DNA of 64,000 bases from Ferruginibacter sp. Lineage in GTDB: Bacteria; Bacteroidota; Bacteroidia; Chitinophagales; Chitinophagaceae. Below are positions 25,563-34,517 of this stretch, in pieces. How positions within the stretch are numbered: the stretch's first letter is position 1; every line of letters begins with the position of its first letter. The stretch is taken from assembly GCF_028288465.1 (NCBI RefSeq), contig NZ_JAQBNR010000019.1, positions 1 to 64,000 on the forward strand, read 5' to 3'. Both the position numbers and the translations under genes were made by a program. The notes under the pieces were generated by a model. It saw only the letters and a list, made by a program, of their open reading frames with translations, ran no database searches and was not told the DNA's origin.

Positions 25563-28514
25563 TTAGAAATCTATAGCAAGATGTAAAGAAGCCCGTTTAG
25601 ATGCAGGATAAGGATCAACATCAACACCTGATGAAAAACCTGTCCCGAAATTGGACACTTCAGGATCGTAGGATTTATATTTTGTGATGGTGAGATAATT
25701 ATTCAGCGAAGCGCCCACCCTGATATTTTTGATAAATAATGCAGGTGGTAATTTGTTGAAAGAATAATACAATCCTATTTCCCTTAGGCGCAGGTAACTG
25801 GCATCTTCCACAAAAACTTTGGCAGAACTTCCGACCTGTGAAATACGGTAGATGCCATTTGGCATGCCTGCCTTAAGGGTCATCGCATCAAAGTCAGGCG
25901 AGGTTTGCCCAAAATCGTTTTGCAGGTAAGTCAGGTTTACATTGTCGCCGCCTTTTTTCCAATGCATTAAAAAGCGCAGGCTTAACTTATTGTGAAAAGT
26001 AATTTCGTTGTAAGTATTCATCTGGAACTTTGGTTCTGCATCGCCTAACACGCCCACGCCAGCACCATTCAGCCCAACGATTTGTGTGGCAGATTTGCCC
26101 TGCTCAACCTGGAACGAACCAAGCACATAACCAAATGATCCCTGTGGAACGGGTGTGATGGTGTATTTTGTAACCAGCGATTTATTCAGCCAGAAATTAA
26201 CGGATGTATTCCAGGTAAGATTTTTTGATGCAACTGGTTTTGCTTTTACACCAAGCTCAACACCCCGGTTGCGTAAGTCTCCTGCATTTACCCATTTGGT
26301 AGAAAAGCCGGAAGAAGCCGGAAGGCCGGCAAGCATCAGGAAGTCGTATATTTTTTTATTGTAGTAAGTAAATTCAAAAGCCAGCTTGCCGTTCAGCAAA
26401 CTAAAATCAATACCAGCTTCCAGTTCGGTTTGTTTTTCTGGTTTGATGGAGGCATCGCCGCGTTGTATATTTACCAACGACCCAGGGTTGCCGGCAATAT
26501 TAGAAACCACCAGAGAAGTAAACTTGCTGCCGTACGCCGGAACGTTAGTGGCTTGTCCGTAAGCCGCCCTTAATTTGATGTCATCAAACAAGCCTTTTTG
26601 TATGAGACCCAGGCTGGTTAAATTGAGTGACACGCCGGCCTTTGGATAAGCATAATATTTTTTTACATCGCCATTATTACTGGAACGGTCAAAACGTACA
26701 CCACCTGTCAACGTAATACCATTATTGATCACCGCTTCTTCCTGTACAAACACCCCATCATTCTGGTATTTGGCCCTGAACTGGGTGGCAGTTAAAGCAC
26801 CCGCCTGATCAACATTTGACTGACCCGAAATAACCTGTGTAGCGACGTTCAGTAAATTATAGTAATCACCGCTTTCTCTGGTGATACCTGCAGATGTAGT
26901 AAAAGAGAGTTTGTCAGAAGGGGTGAAGGAATTCACCAGCGAGGCAATATAGTTGGTGCTTAAATTTTTTGTAGCACCCTGTATTGAAGTTCCTTTGTTA
27001 ACTGCCTGGAACTGCAGGGCACTTGGAAATAAAGCATTGGTTTCAAGATTATAAAAATCGAAACCACCCCTTGCTACAAACCTTGTAATGCTGTTGTTGT
27101 TTTTTTGCAGAATTGCATCCAGGTTTAAGCCGGTTATAAAACGGTTCACCGATTCATTATTGGTCATCAATGCAATTGTTTGCAGAGGATTGGATGCGCC
27201 AAATGGATTGGCTGGATAGTTGCCAAACTGATCAGCATGCAACTGCGCAAAGCTGGGGGTAGATGACAAGGCAATACCAATAGACGTTCCGGTATTGTCA
27301 TTGCCGGATAAACCCCTGTCTGCAGATGAATTGATATAGTTTGTACTGATACCGATTTTGATATTGTCCGTTATGCGATGATCAACATTTAACCTTAGAC
27401 TGCTGTTTCTGTACCCGGTATTTTTTACAATGCCGTCTTCATCTTTTTGTGCTGCTGAAAAGAAAAAGTTTGTTTTTTCGCCCCCACCACTCACGCTTAA
27501 CACAGTATTTCTTGCAAAGCCTTTGTTGCCATACACTTCCTTTTCGTAATCATAAATTTGCCCCGCTGTTTTTGCTGCGGTAAACTGCGCTGCCAGTGCG
27601 GCTCCCGCTGACGGGTCTCGCGAAAGACTGGCGGCTTTTTCTGCAGTAAACTCCCGTACGCCTAATAATTTTCTTGCTGAAACCTGGCCAAGATCCTGCG
27701 AAATACTGATGTTTGTTTTTCCTTGTTTACCTCTTTTGGTGGTGATGACAATAACACCTGCTGATGCTTTGGAACCATAGATAGCGGCGGCGGAAGCACC
27801 CTTTAAAATTTCGATGTTATCAATATCTTCTGCACGGATATCTGCAATGCGGCTGGAAGCATTGTCCTGGTTGGAAGTGGGGCTACCACCTGAAGCTGCG
27901 TTTGTTACTGCATTCAATCCGCCCGAAGTAGCCGTGTTATCGATAAAAACACCATCCACCACATACAACGGTTGGGTATTGCCGTAAATGGATGTGACGC
28001 CTCTTAGTTTTACAGAAATACCACCACCTGGCGCACCGGTGTTTGAATTGATATACGCACCGGATATTTTTCCGTTAAGAGCGGCATCAAAAGTTTGGGC
28101 TGGCGCTACGCCGTTTAATTGTTTGGAAGAAATAGTAGCTACTGCATTGGCAAGATTTCTTCTTTTTACATTGGTAGCCAAGCCTGTGACAACCACTTCA
28201 TCCAGTTTGGCAAAATCCTCTTCCATTTTTACCTGGATGTCGTTCTGTGCGGCATCGGCTGTAATTATTTTTGTTTTAAATCCCGAAGCGCTGACAGTTA
28301 GTTTTGCAGTGGCAGGCAGTGTTAAAGTAAATTTTCCATCGGCATCTGTAATGGTGCCTTTATTGCTTTTGTTGATGGAGATGGTAACGCCAGTTAACGG
28401 GGCCATATTGGCATCGGTAACTTTACCTGTGATTGTTTTTTCCTGGGCAAAAAGCCAGTCAGGTAAAAATATAAGGAATAGGATCACCGGTAAAAAATGA
28501 AATGCTTTTTTCAT
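25563..28514 (-). CDS. SusC/RagA-type TonB-dependent receptor
   Basis: A 983-residue outer-membrane receptor. A signal peptide (MKKAFHFLPV, cleavage near LFAQ) is followed by a carboxypeptidase-like beta-sandwich (ITGKVTDANMAPLTGVTISI), the TonB box-like DEVVVTGLAT, and a plug with IRAEDIDNIEILKGASAAAI and the YGSKASAGVIVITTKRG segment. The beta-barrel follows and ends in SLHLAIDF. It pairs with the SusD gene 54 bases downstream. It has no visible anti-sigma or Secretin/TonB N-terminal domain, so regulation is not by an adjacent ECF sigma factor. It sits between AhpD-like paralogues on both sides. Confidence 0.92.
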   Translation of the reverse strand: MKKAFHFLPVILFLIFLPDWLFAQEKTITGKVTDANMAPLTGVTISINKSNKGTITDADGKFTLTLPATAKLTVSASGFKTKIITADAAQNDIQVKMEEDFAKLDEVVVTGLATNVKRRNLANAVATISSKQLNGVAPAQTFDAALNGKISGAYINSNTGAPGGGISVKLRGVTSIYGNTQPLYVVDGVFIDNTATSGGLNAVTNAASGGSPTSNQDNASSRIADIRAEDIDNIEILKGASAAAIYGSKASAGVIVITTKRGKQGKTNISISQDLGQVSARKLLGVREFTAEKAASLSRDPSAGAALAAQFTAAKTAGQIYDYEKEVYGNKGFARNTVLSVSGGGEKTNFFFSAAQKDEDGIVKNTGYRNSSLRLNVDHRITDNIKIGISTNYINSSADRGLSGNDNTGTSIGIALSSTPSFAQLHADQFGNYPANPFGASNPLQTIALMTNNESVNRFITGLNLDAILQKNNNSITRFVARGGFDFYNLETNALFPSALQFQAVNKGTSIQGATKNLSTNYIASLVNSFTPSDKLSFTTSAGITRESGDYYNLLNVATQVISGQSNVDQAGALTATQFRAKYQNDGVFVQEEAVINNGITLTGGVRFDRSSNNGDVKKYYAYPKAGVSLNLTSLGLIQKGLFDDIKLRAAYGQATNVPAYGSKFTSLVVSNIAGNPGSLVNIQRGDASIKPEKQTELEAGIDFSLLNGKLAFEFTYYNKKIYDFLMLAGLPASSGFSTKWVNAGDLRNRGVELGVKAKPVASKNLTWNTSVNFWLNKSLVTKYTITPVPQGSFGYVLGSFQVEQGKSATQIVGLNGAGVGVLGDAEPKFQMNTYNEITFHNKLSLRFLMHWKKGGDNVNLTYLQNDFGQTSPDFDAMTLKAGMPNGIYRISQVGSSAKVFVEDASYLRLREIGLYYSFNKLPPALFIKNIRVGASLNNYLTITKYKSYDPEVSNFGTGFSSGVDVDPYPASKRASLHLAIDF

Positions 28515-28568
28515 TTGAGTTTGTTTTGAATTTTAATGTTGATTTGGGATTATTAGAATGGATAGCTT

Positions 28569-29129
28569 TTAAGTGGGTTGTTTATTGGTAAAAACATGGT
28601 TTCCGTAGCCATTATCCACAATTTGTTTTGCCCGAAGCGGATAGGAATCCATATCGGTTGGAGTAATGGTGGCGAGGCCATCTACATACCTGTTAAACAT
28701 GCAAAATGCAGCGGCAATCAACACGGTATCATGTATGTCTTTGTCTGTAGCGCCTTTTTCTTTTGCCAGCTCAACGTCGGCTGTGGTTACGTTTTTTCCA
28801 CCCCGCTGTACTTTTGCCGCAATGGCCAGTAGCGATTTTAATTTGTCAGAAACAGGGGCTTTGGAATAGTCTTTTCTTACCTGCTCCACCAGCTCATTAT
28901 CACCGTCCAGGTAAATACAGGCAATCGCCCCGTGGGAATGATTACAGTAAAAACAGTCATTGAGATAAGAAACATAAGTGCCGATTAACTCCCGTTCAGC
29001 ACGCGATAGACCATCTTCGCTTCTTAATAAAATTTCTGCCAAAACACCCATTGGTGCAGCAGTTTCGGGACTATAAGCCATGGCGCTTCTAATCCCCGGA
29101 AAATCGTTGTTGAAATTAATGTGTGGCAT
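28569..29129 (-). CDS. AhpD-like / carboxymuconolactone decarboxylase family protein (paralogue 2)
   Basis: A 186-residue protein starting MPHINFNNDFPGIRSAM. The catalytic set E47, C59, C62 and H66 (DCFYCNHSHG) sits at the same residue numbers as in the copies at 23497 and 29272. ATDKDIHDTVLIAAAF and FNRYVDGLATI close the domain. It is most like paralogue 1, sharing LNDCF(F/Y)C. No signal peptide. It lies 54 bases upstream of the SusC start on the same strand, so it is probably cotranscribed with the receptor pair, an unusual partner for susC. Confidence 0.85.
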   Translation of the reverse strand: MPHINFNNDFPGIRSAMAYSPETAAPMGVLAEILLRSEDGLSRAERELIGTYVSYLNDCFYCNHSHGAIACIYLDGDNELVEQVRKDYSKAPVSDKLKSLLAIAAKVQRGGKNVTTADVELAKEKGATDKDIHDTVLIAAAFCMFNRYVDGLATITPTDMDSYPLRAKQIVDNGYGNHVFTNKQPT

Positions 29130-29271
29130 ACAATCGTTTAAAAATTGAATTGATTTTTTCTGCGAGTCCGGTATTATCTATCCTGGCTTTTATTTTTGCA
29201 AAGGCAATATCCCTGGAAGTTGAAAGGTTTTAAGGGAGCGGCTTTGATGGATTACTTTATAATAATTTTCA

Positions 29272-29823
29272 TCACTTCGGTTCCGGAGATGCAGGCAGCA
29301 CATATCCTTTCGCCATTCTTTCGCCCATTGCTTCATATACCGCAAGGTCGGTCGGTGTAAAACTGGCAAGTCCGTCAACGTAGCGGTTGAACATAGAAAA
29401 AGCTGCGGCAATCAGCACTGTATCATGGATTTCGCGGTCATCAGCACCCAACACCCTTGCAGCTGCAATGTCTTCGGGTGTTACTTCTCTTCCCAACACC
29501 TGTACCTTTCCGGCAATGTGGAGTAAAGCTTTTAGTTTATCACTCACGCCAGACTGCTGCATATCATGCAACACCTCATCCACCAGATTTTTATCCGGCC
29601 CATACAGGCATCTTGCCGCTGCGGCGTGACTGCTCATGCAAAATATACACTCATTGCGGTAGGATACATAAGCTGCAATCAATTCCCTTTCGGCTTCAGA
29701 TAAGGACGAAGGGCCACGCAATAAAACCTGTGCCAAATCATACAAAGGCTTTCCGGTTTCAGGCCGAAAAAGTACCAGGCTTCTGATGCCCGGAATGTTT
29801 TCTTCTACTTGAATATGCGCCAT
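29272..29823 (-). CDS. AhpD-like / carboxymuconolactone decarboxylase family protein (paralogue 3)
   Basis: A 183-residue protein starting MAHIQVEENIPGIRSL. E47, C59, C62 and H66 are present in ERELIAAYVSYRNECIFCMS. The residue between the cysteines and His differs (MSS) from copies 1 and 2, and it groups more closely with the copy at 31156 (RGPS(S/T)L). ADDREIHDTVLIAAAF and FNRYVDGLASF follow. Cytoplasmic. It is 57 bases downstream of the MFS gene and 142 bases upstream of paralogue 2. Confidence 0.85.
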   Translation of the reverse strand: MAHIQVEENIPGIRSLVLFRPETGKPLYDLAQVLLRGPSSLSEAERELIAAYVSYRNECIFCMSSHAAAARCLYGPDKNLVDEVLHDMQQSGVSDKLKALLHIAGKVQVLGREVTPEDIAAARVLGADDREIHDTVLIAAAFSMFNRYVDGLASFTPTDLAVYEAMGERMAKGYVLPASPEPK

Positions 29824-29880
29824 AGTTGTTTCGCCTCTGCCGCCGGTTGGCGGTTAATTGCCTGGAGGAGAATACAGGGT

Positions 29881-31152
29881 TTAGTGAATACTATCAGCCG
29901 AAAATTTTACTTCCGTCACTGATTCGATGTCTGCAGCATCAGCAGTGAAAAATGTTACTACTAAGCCTATCAGGAACACCGTGGAAAAAATAAATAAGGC
30001 ATTGCTATAGCCGCCTAATTCAGTCACCAGCACACCCACAAACAGTACAGCAACCGCCGTTAAAACTCTGCCTGTGTTAAAACAAAAACCCGTTGCGGCC
30101 CCGCGGATTTCAACCGGAAATAAATGTGGTATATAAACGGAAAGCACGCCCTGACTGGCGCCGAAGAATAAAGCCAGTATAATAATTTCGAAATATACAA
30201 TCGGAGAAAAATGAACATTTGTTTTAAACAGGATGAGTGACATTACTGCACAAACTGAAAAACAAAGCAGCATGGATTTGCGAAGGCCGATGGCGTTGGT
30301 TAACCAACCGGACAAAAAACCTCCGGTTAAACCGCCCATACCCAGCATCATCATGCTAAGCCCTCTTTCTTTTTGTGCATCACCATTAATTACGAGTGTT
30401 TGTATCCAGGTAGGCAGCCAGGAAAAGATCGCCCACAAGCCAATCAGCATAGTGCCAAAAATAATGGAGCCCGTTATTAAATCTTTACGATGGCTGCCGG
30501 TAAATAAAGTGTCTTTAACATGTGATTGCAAAGCAATTTCATCCCGGTTGTATTTCCATTTGGGTGATTCTTTTAATAAAAAACAGGCAATTATGGCGAT
30601 ACCCACAGGGAAGACACCTATTAAAAAACCCTGTCGCCAGGAGGAAACAAAATAATCAATTACCCCTGCGGAAAAAATACCCACGGGTATTGAGATGGAT
30701 AAAATACCGATGAAGATGGCCCTGGTTTTTTGTGGCCATTCTTCCATCATGATAGTAACGGTGGTAACCAGTACACCGCCCAAACCAAAACCACTAAAAA
30801 AGCGGCAGATTACAACGCCCCACCAGTTGGGCATGTAGCCAGTTAAGAGGGTAAATATTCCATAGCTGGCAATTGACACTATCACGCCTGCTTTTCTGCC
30901 TGCTTTATCACTTATGATACCGCAAATAAAACCACCAAATGCTCCGCCGAAAATAAAAACCGCATTGATATAGGCGCTGATGGTATTGAGTTCACCTTCA
31001 CTTTTTTCGCCCAGTAAATCTTTTACAGCCACGGGCAGGTAAACACTCATCAACGTCGATATGGTGCCGGCGAATGCGGTTCCCAAAAAACAAATAGCAA
31101 ACAACAACCAGTGATAGGGTTTTATTTTTTCGTCTTGTGTTGGTAAAGTCAT
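29881..31152 (-). CDS. MFS transporter, metabolite:H+ symporter-like
   Basis: A 423-residue, 12-helix carrier. Motifs include GGFICGIISDKAGRKAGVIV (the loop 2-3 A-motif) and CRFFSGFGLGGVLVTTVTIM in helix 4, and LLKESPKWKYNRDE in the central loop. This pattern is that of aromatic-acid or sialic-acid type proton symporters (AAHS/SHS group). It starts three bases after the stop of the AhpD-like gene at 31156, so translation is probably coupled, and it is followed by two more AhpD-like genes. The substrate is unknown. An organic acid or aromatic compound acted on by the AhpD-like proteins is a reasonable inference. Confidence 0.82.
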   Translation of the reverse strand: MTLPTQDEKIKPYHWLLFAICFLGTAFAGTISTLMSVYLPVAVKDLLGEKSEGELNTISAYINAVFIFGGAFGGFICGIISDKAGRKAGVIVSIASYGIFTLLTGYMPNWWGVVICRFFSGFGLGGVLVTTVTIMMEEWPQKTRAIFIGILSISIPVGIFSAGVIDYFVSSWRQGFLIGVFPVGIAIIACFLLKESPKWKYNRDEIALQSHVKDTLFTGSHRKDLITGSIIFGTMLIGLWAIFSWLPTWIQTLVINGDAQKERGLSMMMLGMGGLTGGFLSGWLTNAIGLRKSMLLCFSVCAVMSLILFKTNVHFSPIVYFEIIILALFFGASQGVLSVYIPHLFPVEIRGAATGFCFNTGRVLTAVAVLFVGVLVTELGGYSNALFIFSTVFLIGLVVTFFTADAADIESVTEVKFSADSIH

Positions 31153-31155
31153 TGT

Positions 31156-31716
31156 CTATTTTTTAAGATGCTCATAGCCTTGTGGCAAACGATTGTATCC
31201 ATTGTTTTTTAAACGCTCTCCAAGCCCTTTGTAAAATGCCGGATCGGTTGGCGTAACAGTTGCCAGCCCGTCTACATAACGGTTGTACAGGCAGAACAAT
31301 GCTGCGATCAACACAGTGTCATGAATTTCTATGTCTGTTGCTCCGGCTTCTTTTGCTTTTTGCACTGATGCTGTTGTTACATTTTTTCCACCCTGCTGCA
31401 CCTGTGCGGCAATGGTTAATAAGGCTTTCATTTTTTCACTTACCGGGGCAGTGATAATATCCTGTTTTACCCTGGCCGAGGTTTCTTCTTCGCCCAATAA
31501 AATATTGGCTGCTGCCGTATGGGCTGTTGTGCAAAACGTACATTGATTGCGGTGTGAAACAACCGTGGCGATTAATTCTCTTTCGCCTTCGGTTAAGGTG
31601 GATGGACCACGGAGCAGAATTTGCGTTAACTCCCTGATGGGTGCTGCGGTTTCTTTGCTGTATTCCAGCAAACCGGTAATACCAGGCAGGTGATCCTCTA
31701 ATGGAATATATGGCAT
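31156..31716 (-). CDS. AhpD-like / carboxymuconolactone decarboxylase family protein (paralogue 4)
   Basis: A 186-residue protein starting MPYIPLEDHLPGITGLL, with E47, C59, C62 and H66 in ERELIATVVSHRNQCTFC and TTAHTAAA. It is the most diverged of the four at the N-terminus. ATDIEIHDTVLIAALF and YNRYVDGLATV follow. It is the first gene of a tight AhpD-MFS-AhpD-AhpD-susCD unit, three bases before the MFS start. Two hairpins with compensatory changes lie upstream at 31757 and 31883. Confidence 0.85.
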   Translation of the reverse strand: MPYIPLEDHLPGITGLLEYSKETAAPIRELTQILLRGPSTLTEGERELIATVVSHRNQCTFCTTAHTAAANILLGEEETSARVKQDIITAPVSEKMKALLTIAAQVQQGGKNVTTASVQKAKEAGATDIEIHDTVLIAALFCLYNRYVDGLATVTPTDPAFYKGLGERLKNNGYNRLPQGYEHLKK

Positions 31717-31756
31717 ATAGATAGGTTAAATAGTAAGAAAAAAGATTCAAAATAGA

Positions 31757-31780
31757 GGCATCATAAAGAATTATGACGCC
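31757..31780. repeat. Intergenic hairpin A (covarying pair with 31883-31906)
   Basis: GGCATCATAA-AGAA-TTATGACGCC: a 10-bp stem with one A-C mismatch and the tetraloop AGAA. The copy at 31883 keeps the same outer GGC/GCC pairs, the same mismatch and the same loop, but the inner six pairs differ with compensation. Confidence 0.65.
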
Positions 31781-31882
31781 TTATCATTAAACTAAACTGC
31801 TAAAAACGACTGACTAAGAATATTGCCTGGTTTGGTGTATTATTTTAACTATAAAATTGTAATTGCTCAGGTTGTTGAAAAT

Positions 31883-31906
31883 GGCATTGTAAAGAATTAC
31901 AACGCC
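31883..31906. repeat. Intergenic hairpin B (covarying pair with 31757-31780)
   Basis: GGCATTGTAA-AGAA-TTACAACGCC. Compared with hairpin A, TCATAA/TTATGA has become TTGTAA/TTACAA, so pairing is preserved. On the minus strand it is followed by ATTTTC. It lies 56 bases after the stop of the PAP2 lipoprotein gene and may be a terminator or an RNA processing site. A mobile palindromic repeat family is equally possible. Confidence 0.6.
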
Positions 31907-31961
31907 TTGTATTGTGCATTATTAACCTAAAAACTAAACCTGAACTAAAAGTTGAATCAAT

Positions 31962-33515
31962 TTATTCGGCGCCATCCGTCTTTGCTCTTTCTATGGCATA
32001 TGCTCCTACATTTTTCCCTACTGTTAAGCCAACGGAACAATCGCTGCGAAAGTGAATACCGCCGTACATTCTTGACATAGAAGCTTCCTGCGCCATCGCT
32101 TCATAAGCGGTTGCCCTTTCTGGAATGATATGCCCCAGTATGGCCGCCGCGGCACCGCTAAAAGTAGAGTGGCCTGAAATATAAGAAGGGAAGTTAGGTA
32201 TCCCTGTAAGTGTTTTTATTGCCGGGTTCAATTGTGTCGGCCGTGGGTTGTAATAATAATTTTTTGTATCCCAGCAAACAATGGCGGCATCCATTAGCGA
32301 CATGTTAAGTAATGCCATATTTCTTGCCCAACGAACTTCACTAAAACCTTTTGCAATAAAATCTTCAGCAGCTATGGCATCCCAGTGGCCTGGAGGAGTG
32401 GATGTAGCGACCCCATCAGCCCAGAACTGAACAATGGCGGTTCTTTCGCGTGTTGGGGTTTTTACCATCTGGTAAATCTCTTCTGTTTCATCTTTCATTT
32501 GCTTGCTGCCAACAGCGGGTGGCGGCGCCGGGCGCAATGATAACGCAGTTAAAGAATCAAATAAAAAAGCTTTTGTTTTTCCAAAAACAGGCAGCATGGG
32601 CGGCCGTTTTGGAATTTCCAGGCTATACCAGGGGGTTTCGCCCCTTGCCATACAATCCGTTTCGAGCTTTGCCCAAATGGTGGGCGTACCTACTGCAGCA
32701 CCCGCCCTGTCGCCTCGTGCCCTCGCTGTAAATTTTTGTGCTACTGCTTTGCCCAAAGCCTCACCTGCTTCGATGTCGCTGCGTACATTGGCGCCGGCAA
32801 TAATTCTTGCTCTTCTGTGTTCTGCTGCTTTTTGTTGTATATAATCCTGGTCTCCGGGAAAAAGTAGTTTCAGCATTTCAACCGCTGTACCTTCTACTAC
32901 CGCATCTTCGGATGGATAAGACGGCAACTCTGACTTTGGAACCAATACCTGTAAAGTAGCATCCACTTTATACGGTGCCGCACGGTTAAATTGTTTTTTA
33001 TAATACCAGGCAGTTACCAAAGCATCGTATTGGGCTGCACTTACATAAGCATAGGCCCTTGCTGCATAAGGCGGATTACTGAATGGAAATTGCGGGTATG
33101 CCAGTGGATTGGCGGCACTTGGAATAGGGTAGGTACCATCGGGGTTTTGATAAGGAGGCAGGTTGTGTTTGGCTACCAGTTCCCTTAAAATTTCGTTCCA
33201 GCGCAGTATAGCGCCGGCACTCCAATACTTTACCATCTTTTTTTCTTCCGGCGTAATATTGGCCTGGGCGCTTTTTATTTCATTGATCTGCGCAATGTAA
33301 TCAGGAGTGTTTGTGGCGATAGGAGTTGCTACCACGATATCTGTCGGTGCAGCCAGCAGCACGGGTTTCCACGTGCCTGCATTCGAATCAATGTTGGTTG
33401 GTGCCAGGGCAGGTGCATTGTCTGTTCTGCCCACGATATCTTTATTGCATGCTATAATGATTGCTGCCGCAGCAACCACAATACAAACCTGGTACAAAAA
33501 TAATTTCTTGTTCAT
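31962..33515 (-). CDS. PAP2 / vanadium haloperoxidase superfamily lipoprotein with duplicated core
   Basis: A 517-residue lipoprotein. The ATG at 33513-33515 is chosen: the hydrophobic segment and lipobox IIACNK (Cys about residue 23) follow at once, and the longer frame to 33641 overlaps the upstream gene. The C-terminal half carries all three superfamily motifs: K418-x6-R425-P in TKNYYYNPRP, the S-G-H449 motif in PSYISGHSTFSG and S481-R-x5-H488-x3-D492 in SRMYGGIHFRSD. An earlier copy is degenerate: KKQFNRAAP, SYPSEDAVVEG and AGANVRSDIEAGEALG near residues 173-255. Related enzymes are acid phosphatases or vanadate-dependent haloperoxidases. Which one applies is not decidable here. One base separates it from the upstream barrel gene. 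Confidence 0.82.
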   Translation of the reverse strand: MNKKLFLYQVCIVVAAAAIIIACNKDIVGRTDNAPALAPTNIDSNAGTWKPVLLAAPTDIVVATPIATNTPDYIAQINEIKSAQANITPEEKKMVKYWSAGAILRWNEILRELVAKHNLPPYQNPDGTYPIPSAANPLAYPQFPFSNPPYAARAYAYVSAAQYDALVTAWYYKKQFNRAAPYKVDATLQVLVPKSELPSYPSEDAVVEGTAVEMLKLLFPGDQDYIQQKAAEHRRARIIAGANVRSDIEAGEALGKAVAQKFTARARGDRAGAAVGTPTIWAKLETDCMARGETPWYSLEIPKRPPMLPVFGKTKAFLFDSLTALSLRPAPPPAVGSKQMKDETEEIYQMVKTPTRERTAIVQFWADGVATSTPPGHWDAIAAEDFIAKGFSEVRWARNMALLNMSLMDAAIVCWDTKNYYYNPRPTQLNPAIKTLTGIPNFPSYISGHSTFSGAAAAILGHIIPERATAYEAMAQEASMSRMYGGIHFRSDCSVGLTVGKNVGAYAIERAKTDGAE

Positions 33516-33516
33516 G

Positions 33517-34473
33517 TTAATTTGTTTTACCTGATTTATCAGTTGATGTTGTTTTGCGTGTAAAGTCGAGGATATAAAAAACGGAGCCGTAAAAAGCAGT
33601 TGCCTGCCCAACATTCCTTCCGGCAACAGTTGTATTACCACCGCCTACCAATGATAAATTGTGATTTGCTGTAACAACATATTTAACATTGGCACCTATG
33701 GTGGTGGCATTCATTTTATTGCTGGGGAAAGGCATATTATTCCTGGTGATATCAAAACCGCCAAGCGTGGTCCATTTGTTCAGCACGGCTTCTGCAATTA
33801 ATTTACTGCTGCGGTAACCAGCTCTGAAATTAAAGTTGGAAGCATCGGGCATTGACACTTCATTGGTGAGATGCGACTGCGTATCATAGTAAGATGTGCG
33901 GTCCAATTTTGTGTTATCTCTTACCACATAAGTAGCACTGCCGGTAACAAAAATGTTGTTTACCTGGTAGTCCAGCAGCAATCTTGCAGAAAGTGTTTTG
34001 CTGTGCAGCCCGATTGACAGGGGAAGAAAATCAACCACATAATTACTGAGCGGTATAGATGCGCCCCCAATGGTGTACAAAGAAAATGTGCCAGGGCCGA
34101 GCATCTGCTCAACTGGCATCCATTTTATAAACAGGCTTAGATCCTGAAAGCCCTGCATGCTATGCAGTGTGCCGTCTGAGGCTTTTGTTTTGATATAGGG
34201 AACATTAAATAAAGCATTTAGTTTTCCGGTAATGCCGTATGCGCCCATTACTGCAAAAGTATTCGTGCTTACTGTGCCAAGGTTTTGATTGTCTCTTTTT
34301 AGAGTTCCTTCCCAATAATTTTTCCAACTGCTATGGTTGTACATTGGTCCTACGCAAAACTGCTTTTTCTCCATCATAATGGCATCCAAATCTGTTTGCG
34401 CCTTGCTCATTAAAGGCAAGCCTGTTACAGCTATTGCGATTGATAAAATCGATAACAAGTATTTCATATCCAA
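33517..34473 (-). CDS. Predicted outer-membrane beta-barrel protein
   Basis: A 318-residue exported protein starting MDMKYLLSILSIAIAVTG (a second ATG two codons later is also possible), with cleavage near MSKAQ. The mature part is a run of alternating hydrophobic strands, such as NTFAVMGAYGITGKLNALF, DLSLFIKWMP and FNFRAGYRSSKLIAEAVL, ending in FYGSVFYILDF. This fits a porin-like or phenol-degradation meta-pathway-type barrel. It starts 44 bases after the next barrel gene and its stop lies one base before the PAP2 lipoprotein ATG, so the two proteins are likely made together and may cooperate in the outer membrane. Confidence 0.7.
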   Translation of the reverse strand: MDMKYLLSILSIAIAVTGLPLMSKAQTDLDAIMMEKKQFCVGPMYNHSSWKNYWEGTLKRDNQNLGTVSTNTFAVMGAYGITGKLNALFNVPYIKTKASDGTLHSMQGFQDLSLFIKWMPVEQMLGPGTFSLYTIGGASIPLSNYVVDFLPLSIGLHSKTLSARLLLDYQVNNIFVTGSATYVVRDNTKLDRTSYYDTQSHLTNEVSMPDASNFNFRAGYRSSKLIAEAVLNKWTTLGGFDITRNNMPFPSNKMNATTIGANVKYVVTANHNLSLVGGGNTTVAGRNVGQATAFYGSVFYILDFTRKTTSTDKSGKTN

Positions 34474-34517
34474 TTTTTATAGTTCTTTTTTAATTTGATA
34501 AAAGCGGGAATTGTCAT

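Noticed and set aside
27988-28500. 170-codon plus-strand open frame
   Set aside because: Antisense to the N-terminal part of the SusC gene, where the receptor motifs are clear.
29130-29271. Minus-strand frame reading RDIAFAKIKARIDNTGLAEK between two AhpD genes
   Set aside because: Only about 38 codons, no start codon, and no recognised similarity. It may be a relic but the evidence is too thin.
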